From CBDCBA01 sp965214125 (GTDB lineage Bacteria; Planctomycetota; Phycisphaerae; Tepidisphaerales; Tepidisphaeraceae), in contig CBDCBA010000027.1 in assembly GCA_965214125.1 (NCBI GenBank), positions 372,001 through 436,000 of the forward strand: a stretch of DNA of 64,000 nt, read 5' to 3'. The notes below the pieces were generated by a model. The model saw only the letters and a list, made by a program, of their open reading frames with translations. It had not been told where the DNA came from and ran no database searches. Shown piece after piece: positions 52,746-60,774 of this stretch. Each line of letters opens with the position of its first letter. Position 1 is the first letter of the stretch. Position numbers and translations under genes: made by a program.

Positions 52746-53367
52746 CCTCCGCTTCAGCCATGGAAGTGGCGTGCCATCGCACAGCGTTTCGTTGGCCTCC
52801 CTCACGGCGGGCAGGAATGTCCAAGTTCGGGCGGCCAAACGAATCATAGAAGCCGCAGTACCACCAGCCGAGCGCGTACGGGTGGTCGATCATCGTCTGC
52901 TTCGTGTAACTCGCGTAGTGCTCTGCGACCGCTTCTTCGCTATGCACTTCCAGGCCCTTGAGTTTGGTGTGCCTGTGGGTCTTGTGCGAATACGCATGGT
53001 CGCCGTTGATGATGGGCAGGCCCGTCTTGCGGTGCAGGTCGCGAAGCGTGGTGTTGTGCAGGTCGGTGTAGAACGAGTAGTACTGGATCAGCAGTACGTC
53101 ACAGTGCTTTCCGATGGCCTTGAGGACGTTCCAGTGGTCGAGGTGCTCCGGGTACCTCAGGAGCGAAGAGTCGATGTGGTTCAGGCCCGCCGAGAAAAAG
53201 GGCCGGCGGTCGGGCGTCAGCAGGACCCAGCGACCGCCGCGCCGGGCCAAGGTGAAGAACCCGTCCGGCGAGGACTGCGTGGTGGAAACTGGTTTAAGTG
53301 GTTCCGCGCCTGGCATCTCAGCATTCTCCAAGACGGGCCGTCGAACCGCCAGCATCAAGATTTTCAA
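52746..53367 (-). pseudogene. Agarase-like glycoside hydrolase fragment
   Basis: 'GGRWVLLTPDRRPFFSAGLN' and 'IDSSLLRYPEHLDHW' resemble the entry of GH50-type beta-agarases, joined directly to a later part 'CDVLLIQYYSFYTDLHNTTL' and 'MIDHPYALGWWYCGFYDSF'. The middle of the domain is missing and the 3' end is fused to hsdM sequence. No signal peptide. Confidence 0.6.
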
Positions 53368-53859
53368 TCTCTATTTGCTGACATTTCCCATTTGGGATAT
53401 CCGGCGATGTGCCGAGGCGATTTGGACCAAAAATTATCGCCCACACGGGGCAAACTTAAGCCTCGCGATGCCAACATGCCGTGACAGATGTTGCGGCCGA
53501 TGCGAACGTTCAACAGCGATCCCGCCGCCGATTATATCAGCACCGTCTCATCAGATGATCGGCAAACCCATGGGCCGGCATCCGAACAGATCTTGGCGCC
53601 TTGGAATGTCATCCGAAGCCGGAGCTCTAAACCAAAACGCGACACGTTCTACTAACCGTCCCCCTTAGGTATGCCCCTAGATCGAGGAAGTAGTGATGGA
53701 ATCCGCTTCGACAGACGGCGAAACAACGCATCCCGTTGCATTTTTCCAGAAAGTCATATGTAAATGCGGGTTAGAGTGTTGGTCTCTACGGAGGCGAGGA
53801 CGATGTCGACGAGCAGGGCCATGGACCTGTTCGTGTCAGTCTCGGCGAAGAGGTCAGGA
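53368..53859. other. Gap without a supported gene
   Basis: About 490 bases of lower GC than the surroundings. I see no complete gene, RNA or repeat. Confidence 0.4.
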
Positions 53860-53994
53860 GTCGCCCCGGTGGACGGTCTCGCATTGGCAGCGTCGCTCGA
53901 CGGGGCTACCCCTGACCTGCTCTGTCCGGACCCTCGGCCGGTGTGGCTGTCGGGCGATGTTGTGGGTCAGGACCTTGAGCATCATCTCCCGCTC

Positions 53995-54021
53995 GCGACG
54001 TTCGCGACGCTCGCGACGTTC
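53995..54021. repeat. Three 9-nt units in the dead transposase
   Basis: GCGACGTTC, GCGACGCTC, GCGACGTTC; coded on the reverse strand as repeated ERR. Confidence 0.7.
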
Positions 54022-54256
54022 GGGCGTGGTGGCACGAAGGCTGCTGCCGTAGTTGCGCTTCATCATGCTGTTGGCCGTCTCGGACTGCCAGCGTTGGCCG
54101 AAGATCGCCGGGGCCCATCAGCGAAGGCGTCGGCCATCAGGCCGCGGTCGTGCGTCGGCGGACGCTTGTCCGTCGGCCGGCCCGCCCGCGGCGGGATGAC
54201 CCACTCCAGGCTCATGGCGTCGCGCGCCAGGCGGTGGGCCGCCTCGCTGTCGTACC

Positions 54257-54279
54257 AGGATGCAGGGCTTGCCCTGCAT
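54257..54279. repeat. Palindromic insert v (23 nt)
   Basis: AGG followed by ATGCAGGGC tt GCCCTGCAT, a perfect 9-bp stem. Removing these 23 bases rejoins T-D-A with G-Y-D-S-E on the reverse strand. Confidence 0.75.
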
Positions 54280-54343
54280 CTGCGTCGGTGACCACCGTCC
54301 GCACGTCCGCCCGCCGCCAGGCCTCGAAGAGGACCGGCCCCCA

Positions 54344-54399
54344 GTGCGGGTGGTGCGGGTGGTGCGGGTGGTGGGGGTGGTGGGGGTGGTGGGGGTGGT
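54344..54399. repeat. 9-nt tandem array in the dead transposase
   Basis: Six units of GGGTGGTG(C/G); on the reverse strand they code for repeated His-His-Pro. Confidence 0.85.
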
Positions 54400-54570
54400 C
54401 GGCCCCGAGCCCGGTGGTCGTCCAGGCGGACAGGATCAGATGGCACGCGTACGCCACCCCCACCACGGCGATCGCCAGCTTCGGCCAGGGACTTGACCGT
54501 CGCGGAGCGGTCGGCCTCAACGTCGGCCTTTTGCCTCGGAACCCCCGCCTTCTTGCGCTCGCCGCGACGC

Positions 54571-54600
54571 TGCTCTGCTCTGCGCTGCGCTGCGCTGCTC
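54571..54600. repeat. Pentanucleotide tandem array
   Basis: CTGCT/CTGCG units repeated six times. Confidence 0.7.
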
Positions 54601-54617
54601 GTGGTGCCGGCTGACGT

Positions 54618-54649
54618 GGTGGCTCTCGAAGGCGGTGGCTCTCGAAGGC
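54618..54649. repeat. Tandem 16-bp duplication
   Basis: GGTGGCTCTCGAAGGC twice, next to the 'DSTAFES' codons of the dead transposase. Confidence 0.8.
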
Positions 54650-54860
54650 GGTGGAGTCGATGGCCACCACCCCGGCGGGCGGCTGAACCTGCTGGCGTGG
54701 ACGGGCAGGCAGGCCAGGCCCAGCCGGTGGGCGGTGACGAGCACGTTGCGCGGCGACCGGCTGCTGGTCATCCCGCAGACGATGCCGCAGATCGGCGAAT
54801 CGCGCTACCCGTCCATGCGCCGAACATCGGCAGGGTCCGGACAGAGCACATCGCACGCTT

Positions 54861-55926
54861 CATGAGGCAAACGATCTATGTTTTCGGCGATCAGATCCGA
54901 CCCCACCTGCTCGCATGCCTACCGTGCGGCACACGTGAAGAGCGACGCGTGTGGGAAGAGCTTGCGACTGCGGTTGAGCGCGCCCGAGCGCACGAAGCGC
55001 GGCGGCGCTCTCGAACGATCCAGATTCGAGCAGTAAGCACCTCGCTCCAATTTTGAGAGCAGTTCCCGAGCGGTACAAAGTACATGTTGTTCGACGTGAG
55101 CCCGAAAGCAGCGGTGGCAGTAGAGGAAAAGCTTACGGCAGTCGCGAAGAGTCCCGACTTGGGAGGGACAAAGCGGCTAAAGTGCGGCAGTGGTGCCCAC
55201 GGCAAGATCGTCTTGGCTGCCCTCATTCTTCGAACTTTCTTATTTCCTAGTAATAAGCAGAATCCGCCGATCCCGGAATGGAAGTCGCCGCTATGTTAGA
55301 CACTGGCCATCCACTTAACTTACAACAGAAATAGATCAAAATGCTCTCTTCGATAGCCAAGGCGGAAGTCTTCGGAATATGAACGGGTGAGGACTATCGA
55401 TAGCTTTATGAACAAGGTGACCCGCGCCGCAACTTCGACCCTTAGGGCGGGCATACCTCAGAACCAACGAAACAACAAACAGCACGCTAAGGGCAGCGGC
55501 GTTGTGATCGAGACGTCGAACTGGTCGGCGAAGAGTCAACGAAACTTCCATGCTCACCTGCATGTTCTATCAGTCAAGGCAGACAAGTCCTTGAGGGCGA
55601 AGCTAGACTTGTTGCGGGCCAACGAGAATCCCGGACTAGAGTGGTCAAGGTAACTAGTTCAGAGACTGACGGGTGTCGAAGAGAGGGATATGAACACTTC
55701 GGACACGAACCAGTGGGAGCAGAGAGACGAGGCGAAGGCGGATTACGTCCATCGGGACGAAGCGGGTAAAGTTGCAGCAGCGTCTTCTGAGGGTCGAGGA
55801 GCGGTCTGGATCAGTCGCTGACGTTGAATGGTGGCCTGTTGGTGCGAAGTTGGTCCTGGAGTCCCATCGCCGCGTCCGAGTCGTCGCGACGGTAGGAAAG
55901 GCATAGTCAAGACGCAGAGGTTCACA
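54861..55926. other. Gene-poor decayed stretch
   Basis: About 1 kb with AT-richer composition. Small open frames exist (54862-55056, 64 codons; 55387-55653, 88 codons, '+') but neither has a family motif or a clear ribosome site, so I do not call them genes. Confidence 0.4.
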
Positions 55927-56222
55927 GTTTACCGATGGCATTCAGGAACGGTTGGCCAGACTAGCCGCGGCTCGGTACCTTGAGAGCAAGACCTGTCCCC
56001 ATTGCAGGACGCGAACGATCCGCATCGGCCAGAACTCCGAGACGTTCGGCGAACCCGCCCAACCCCAGCGTGGAGAACTACGGCTGCCCTAGCTGTGGAG
56101 CGACGGGCACGGCCATGCAAGAGAGCAACGGCTGGAGTGACGTCCTGCCGGCCGAGGTTGAGGCGGCCTTGACGCGCGAGGGCAAACTTCAGGATAACGG
56201 CACGTTTGCCCGGCGAGTGTAG
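55927..56222 (+). pseudogene. Small zinc-ribbon protein, frameshifted
   Basis: 'ERLARLAAARYLESKTCPHC' and 'RTRTIRIGQNSETFGEPAQP' in one frame are followed in another by 'NPSVENYGCPSCGATGTAMQ' and 'LPAEVEAALTREGKLQDNG'. The two Cys pairs (CPHC, CPSC) would form one zinc ribbon if joined. A one-base indel near 56065 separates them. Confidence 0.55.
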
Positions 56223-56429
56223 TTTCGCGCTTGACGTGGTAGATTCATCAAATCGGCCGCCCCGTCCCACCATGGACTACATGACGCGGAACTTTCGTAT
56301 CTCTCCGGCAGGTGGCGGGACTCCCTTGAAACCTTTGGCACAAAGCCCCAGTCGCCGAGACGCTGGAATATCTCGCGAGTGTACTGGGATGTGCAGCATG
56401 GAGGGGATAAAGCCGGGCACTTGCTGGCG

Positions 56430-57030
56430 TCTCCACCAGCATCGTTCGCCACCGTCGCCGCCGCCGACTGCGCCGGAAACGCAAGGTCGTTGTCGGTCTT
56501 GCCCGACAGGTCCACGCTCGCCCACGTCAGCGGGTCACCGATTGGGGCGTCGCCGATCATCGTGCGGATCTCGAGCTGACGCCCGCCGGCTTGGCGCGGC
56601 GGGTCGTGTCCTCGACGTTGCGGGCGCTGACGCAGATCGAGATCGCGCTCGTGATCGCCGCCATCACCTGCGGCGCCGTCGCCGGCACGGGGGAGGGCGT
56701 CCGCGAGGTCGACCGCACCGGAATCTGCAATGTCGTCCGCTTCTCGTTTGTCATGTTCGGCCACGCGTGGCAGAGGTCGACCGTCGCCCGGGCCACGGTC
56801 GTCAGCTCCGCCTTGGCCGTGTCCTTCGCGGCGACGTCCGCCCGCGTGCGGGTGCCGACGTTGGTGACCTTCGCCATCGCCGCGGCAAACGCCGTCTGCG
56901 CCGCGACAAAGTCTTCTGCTTGCGCCGGCGACAGACCGTACTGCCCCTCGACATCGTTGATCGTCGCCGCAAAGTTAGTCGATCAGTTCAGGAGCGCATT
57001 ATCGCGCTGCAACATTTGTCCGTAGATCAT
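56430..57030 (-). pseudogene. Hypothetical cargo protein with in-frame TGA and frameshift
   Basis: ATG 57030 starts 'MIYGQMLQRDNALLN', then TGA (56983-56985), then in the same frame 'STNFAATINDVEGQYGLSPA' and 'AEDFVAAQTAFAAAMAKVTN' to 'TSAISICVSARNVEDTTRRA'. Near 56575 the frame shifts to 'IRTMIGDAPIGDPLTWASVD' and 'LSGKTDNDLAFPAQSAAATV'. I recall this helical-plus-beta layout as a common small planctomycete protein with a Trp where the TGA is (memory, not checked). Confidence 0.6.
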
Positions 57031-57243
57031 GGGAGTGCCCTTTATGAAGGAGAGTGTGGTGGGGGTTGGGGGGAACCAGCCGCAGGTCGAACACCCCCGC
57101 AGCGCCCACCCCGGCCGCCGCGTGGCGACAGTCGCCCGCCATCCGGCCACCCCATGTGTCGGCCGTCCGCGATGGTCGATGAACCGCAAAACCTCGCCCT
57201 CGCCCCAATCCTCACGTCCGACAACCCGCCACCGACTCCCGCG

Positions 57244-57460
57244 CGATAGAAACGCCCCGCAGTCGCCAGAGACTGGACATCACGCCCACCACCGCCGGAT
57301 CTCGATCCATAGAGAACGCCACTCTAGGCATAGATCGTCCTTCTCAATGTCTGTAGCACGACAATCAAGACGTAGATCACCCCGCTCTACCCATAGATCG
57401 CACCGATCTTCACGTCCACTCGTTCGCTGCTCGCATAGATGCGCTCAATCTACGTCACGC
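57244..57460. repeat. 63-bp periodic TAGA...TCTA array
   Basis: TAGA-N9-TCTA occurs at 57310-57326, 57373-57389 and 57436-57452, exactly 63 bases apart; TAGATCG occurs between them at 57331 and 57394, also 63 apart. All start points lie on multiples of 21. The gap 57031-57630 holds no supported gene. Confidence 0.55.
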
Positions 57461-57630
57461 CGCCGACGCTCTACGGCTGGACCCGCTTGGCCAGTGCCAT
57501 CGGGCCACAGCTTCCGGTCGCCAACTGAAGGACGAACGAGGTCCCCGTGTCGCACCCCCGCCCTCATGCGAGATCGCCCTTGCGTTGCCCGGCTGCATCT
57601 GGCACACTCCCCGCTACCGGAAGGAACCGC

Positions 57631-58520
57631 GTGACGACCCACGCCAAGACCTCAACCCAAACGCGGATGCCCGCCGCCTCCACCAGCCCCGCGAGGGAGC
57701 AGGAGGTTTGTCCCGACATCGCCCGCGTCAACCTGGAACTCGCGGCCGGGTTACCCCATGGCGATCCCGACGTGGATGCCTGTCTCGCGACGCTCGACGA
57801 GTGGGCGGAATTCTGCCGCGTCGAAACGCGGCGGGCGAAGAAAGACTTCAAGAAGGACCCCGGCTACTACGACCACAGCCGGGCGACTACGACCACAGCC
57901 GGGCGACCTTCTGCATGATGAGCGTCGTCACCGTCGTGCAACGCGACCTCGGCGTCCGCTACAACCCCGACGCCGTCGGCAACTTCGACTTCAGCGACGC
58001 CCGCGACTGCTTCATTCACGGCCTGCTGACCGGCAAACGCCTCGGGACGTGCGTCACGATTCCCGTTCTCTACGTCGCGATTGGTCGCCGGCTGGGCTAC
58101 CCGGTCCACCTCGCCCTCGCCAAGGGTCACGTCTTTGCCCGCTGGCAACCCCACCACGACCACGGCGAGACGGTCAACATTGAGGCGACGCACCTCGGCC
58201 TGACGACGCATCCCGACTGCCACTACCGCGCCTGGCCCCGGCCGATCCTCGATCACGAGGCCGCCGATTACCTCCGTCCGCTCTCACCGCGGGAAGAGCG
58301 GGGCCTGTTCTTCGGCGTCCGCGGCCACTGCCACGAGGACAACGGCCGATATCGCGAAGCGCTCGAATGCTACGACTGGGCGGGCGAGCTTCAGCCGCGC
58401 CCGCACCACTACGCCGGCCACGCCCAGCGCCTGCGGGCAAAGCTCGGCCACCCGCAGCCACCTGCGGCCTTCCACTTCAGCCTCAACTCCTTCTCCACAC
58501 CGACAGGACCCCTGCCATGA
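57631..58520 (+). pseudogene. Transglutaminase-like superfamily protein broken by a 20-bp tandem duplication
   Basis: GTG 57631 follows AAGGAACC. The first part reads 'CPDIARVNLELAAGLPHGDP' and 'LDEWAEFCRVETRRAKKDF' to 'PGYYDHSRA'; TACGACCACAGCCGGGCGAC is then duplicated (57868-57887, 57888-57907), shifting the frame. The second part 'FCMMSVVTVVQRDLGVRYNP', 'ARDCFIHGLLTGKRLGTCVT' and 'YPVHLALAKGHVFARWQ' has the Cys and His of a transglutaminase-like fold, followed by a TPR-like tail. Removing one unit restores one frame of about 290 codons. Confidence 0.75.
57868..57907. repeat. Tandem 20-bp duplication
   Basis: TACGACCACAGCCGGGCGAC twice in direct succession; causes the frameshift in the transglutaminase-like gene. 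Confidence 0.9.
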
Positions 58521-59078
58521 TCGACGGCCGCACCCCCGACGAGATCGCCCGCGACGACGCCCGCTCAGGCGGCTTCGTCCGCTTCCGTGCGATGGACACG
58601 AGCCTTGGGCGCTGGACGCGGCAGGATCCCGCCGAATTCGTAGACGGAGCCAACCTGTTCTTGTACCAGTTGTCAGCGCCCACCGTCTGGCTAGATTCAA
58701 CTGGTTTAGCCGCCGATTGCCCGCCTGGGTACGAATCTCTCCCCGATCCGGCCTACGAGGGCCCTGTACCAAACGGCTGCGGTACGGAAGACAGGAAATT
58801 CGCGGACGCACCGGGGGGGGTTTAACTTCAAAAACGCCTGCGATGCCCACGACACCTGTTACGGAACCTGTAATTCTGATAAATCAGAGTGCGAAGACCA
58901 ATTTCTAGAAGACATGCTCAAGGTGTGCAGGAACGAGCAAGGTGACGCTAAGCGGCAATGCGAGAATTTTGCGACGCTGTACGCGGCAGGTGTGACAATA
59001 TGGGGCGGTGAAGCGTATGCTGAGTCGCAAGAAGCTGCTTGCGGGTGCTTCTATATTCACGGGCCATGTTTTGCCTAG
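58517..59078 (+). pseudogene. RHS core with C-terminal phospholipase A2 toxin domain, frameshifted at G8
   Basis: 'FRAMDTSLGRWTRQDPAEFV' and 'DGANLFLYQLSAPTVWLDST' are the RHS-repeat-associated core end. After a run of eight G (58813-58820) the frame changes; with seven G the text reads 'GGFNFKNACDAHDTCYGTCN' and 'SECEDQFLEDMLKVCRNEQG', a Cys-rich phospholipase A2 core with the His-Asp active pair, ending at TAG 59076. Only the tip of an RHS protein is here; the large repeat region is absent. Confidence 0.75.
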
Positions 59079-59121
59079 CAGATCGAAGCGCGAGAGACTT
59101 CCACACGCCGAATCATCTCAC

Positions 59122-59349
59122 ATGCTCAGCACCTTGTTCCTGAAGCTCTTACTCTGGCTCGTGTTGTCCGGTACCGTCAACCCCTTGCCGTTCGCAGAGC
59201 GACTGCGGTTACCGAGATTGTTCGAACCCGGTGGTGGCGGGGATCGTTATATCCCCCCATCAGAAGAAGATGATGCACTTTTAATTGCGGTAAAGTTCAC
59301 GGCGTGGGGCGCATCTGATGCTCGTTCGATGTTTGCCGTGGAGAGATAA
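59122..59349 (+). CDS. Small membrane protein after the RHS-PLA2 tip
   Basis: A 75-residue protein with one hydrophobic helix ('MLSTLFLKLLLWLVLSGTV') and a polar tail. It starts 43 bp after the toxin frame, the place of an immunity gene in RHS loci. A longer start at 59008 overlaps the toxin. Immunity is inference only. Confidence 0.4.
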   Translation: MLSTLFLKLLLWLVLSGTVNPLPFAERLRLPRLFEPGGGGDRYIPPSEEDDALLIAVKFTAWGASDARSMFAVER

Positions 59350-59415
59350 GGGGTCAGGAGCAGATTCACGCGACGACAGGTAAGGGGGTCACGGACAGGT
59401 AAGGGGGTCAGGAGC
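59347..59415. repeat. TAAGGGGGTCA direct repeats
   Basis: Three near-copies of TAAGG(G)GGTCAGGAGC/ACGGAC, spaced 17-33 bases. Confidence 0.6.
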
Positions 59416-59506
59416 CGTATACCGCGCCGCGACCGCGGGAGTTCGCGGAGGCGGATGCTCTCGTGAGGCATCCGCCGCGTCAGGATGGAGTGGGAACGTG
59501 CGGCGC

Positions 59507-59848
59507 TCACGCCGGCACGCCGCGAGAGGCGAGGGTTGCCTTCAACTCCTCCACGCCTTCCTCCGCTGCGGCGACGACGGCTTGCTCGTCCCACGCGTCG
59601 GCGTCGACGTGTAAGGTTCGGGAGCCGTCGTCGTCGTCGTACGTGACCCCCGCCGCGATGCCACGGCGGTGGATGGCGGCCTCGAAATAGGGGACCACGT
59701 CGGCCGGGATCGTGACGGAGCGGATTTGCTTCGACTCCCTTGTCGCCTTCGCGGTGATGCTACTCGTGGGAGCAATTGTACGAGGAACGGGGTCAGGCGT
59801 CATCGCCGGTGTCGCCGAGGGCAGGCCCGGAGCGTCGGTTGTCAACAA
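59507..59848 (-). CDS. Hypothetical protein
   Basis: A 113-residue protein I do not recognise. 'IRSVTIPADVVPYFEAAIHR' and 'AGVTYDDDDGSRTLHVDADA' suggest a small alpha/beta domain; the N-terminal 35 residues are Pro/Thr-rich. Stand-alone between the RHS tip and the recombinase remnant. Confidence 0.5.
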   Translation of the reverse strand: MLTTDAPGLPSATPAMTPDPVPRTIAPTSSITAKATRESKQIRSVTIPADVVPYFEAAIHRRGIAAGVTYDDDDGSRTLHVDADAWDEQAVVAAAEEGVEELKATLASRGVPA

Positions 59849-59884
59849 CGGGTAGCGCGTCGTTCAGTGCTCTCTCAGTCTTGA

Positions 59885-60617
59885 AGACGTGCATACTGAC
59901 GCTCTGGGAGCAGCATCCTGACCGGCCGGGTTTGTCTCGGTGAGGTTCCGTATCAGGGGCAGTGGTATCCGGGCATGCACAAACCGCTCGTGACGATCAG
60001 CCTGTTCGATCACGTCCAGGCGCTGCTCGGCGGCCGCACTTACAAGCACCACGAACTCATCTACGCGGGCGAACTCATCACCTGCGGGCATTGCGGTCAC
60101 GTCATCATCGGCGAGCGGAACATCAAGAAGAAGACGGGTCGCGCGTGTCTACTACCGATGCACCAGGAACAGTGAGGGCGATCATCCGCGGGTTCGTGTG
60201 CGAGAGGCAGACCTCGACGCTCAGGTGCGCTCAGGTGCTCGAACTGTTCGGGCGAATCCGCCAGCCGGAGGAGGTACGCGACTGGTTCGCGTCGCGACTC
60301 CGGAAAGCGGTCGGTGCGTCGCAAGATAAGGATCATGCTCGCGCCGATGACCATCAGCGTCAGCTCTCCCGCCTTCGCACGCAGCGTGGCCAACTGCTCA
60401 ACCTTCGCCTCAAGCGAAGAGATCGAGACGAGCACGCGCTTGAACTGTTTGAACTCTTGCAAAGTCTGCAGGAGCGGTGGCTTACGGCCGATTTCGCCGC
60501 AAAGCGCACGGTCCTTGACCTCATCTGTTTGAACTTCCGTCTCGATGGCGCAAGTCTTGTCCCCACGATGAGAAAGCCCTTCGATGTGCTCATCGAAGGG
60601 CTTGAACTCGCCAAAAA
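59885..60617 (+). pseudogene. Serine recombinase remnant (right island border)
   Basis: Starts inside the recombinase domain ('LGEVPYQGQWYPGMHKPLVT'), keeps half of the zinc ribbon ('CGHCGHVIIGERNIKKKTGR'), shifts frame near 60140, and continues 'LFGRIRQPEEVRDWFASRLR' to 'LICLNFRLDGASLVPTMRKP' and 'LEGLELAKN'-like text up to the tRNA. It is closely similar to recombinase I at 31.9-33.5 kb but inverted and without the catalytic domain. Confidence 0.82.
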
Positions 60618-60690
60618 TCGGGATGACAGGACTTGAACCTGCGACCTCTGCACCCCCAGCGCAGCGCTCTGCCAACTGAGCTACATCCCG
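60618..60690 (-). tRNA. tRNA-Pro (anticodon GGG)
   Basis: Cloverleaf: acceptor CGGGATG/CATCCCG, D stem GCTC/GAGC, anticodon stem CTGCG/TGCAG (one G-U) with loop CTGGGGG (anticodon GGG), T arm GCAGG-TTCAAGT-CCTGT, discriminator A. CCA not encoded. Its 3' end is the right border of the island. Confidence 0.92.
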
Positions 60691-60774
60691 GTCGGGTCGG
60701 CAGTCTAGCCGGGCGAAGGGGGAAAGTCATGTGCGACGGCCCGCCCGCGCCGCGTAGCATGGCCGCCGTTCCGC

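Larger units (their letters stand above)
53860..54860 (-). pseudogene. IS4-like DDE transposase, decayed
   Basis: Pieces in several frames: 'VVAIDSTAFES', 'PKLAIAVVGVAYACHLILSA', 'FEAWRRADVRTVVTDA', then after a 23-nt palindromic insert 'YDSEAAHRLARDAMSLEWVI' and 'PPRAGRPTDKRPPTHDRGLM', and after another shift 'ETANSMMKRNYGSSLRATT'-type sequence with 'EREMMLKVLTHNIARQPHRP'. Four tandem expansions (9, 9, 5 and 16 nt units) and the insert explain much of the damage. No terminal repeats found. Confidence 0.7.

Noticed and set aside
52540..53484. A 314-codon + strand frame
   Set aside because: Antisense to the agarase and hsdM fragments; no motif.
54344..54399. His-Pro-rich metal-binding protein
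   Set aside because: The HHP repeats arise from a 9-nt tandem expansion in a dead transposase.
55387..55653. 88-codon small gene
   Set aside because: No ribosome site, no family motif and composition like the surrounding decayed DNA.
57310..57452. CRISPR array
   Set aside because: The repeated part is only 4+4 bases of an inverted motif; there are no conserved direct repeats of CRISPR length and no cas genes.
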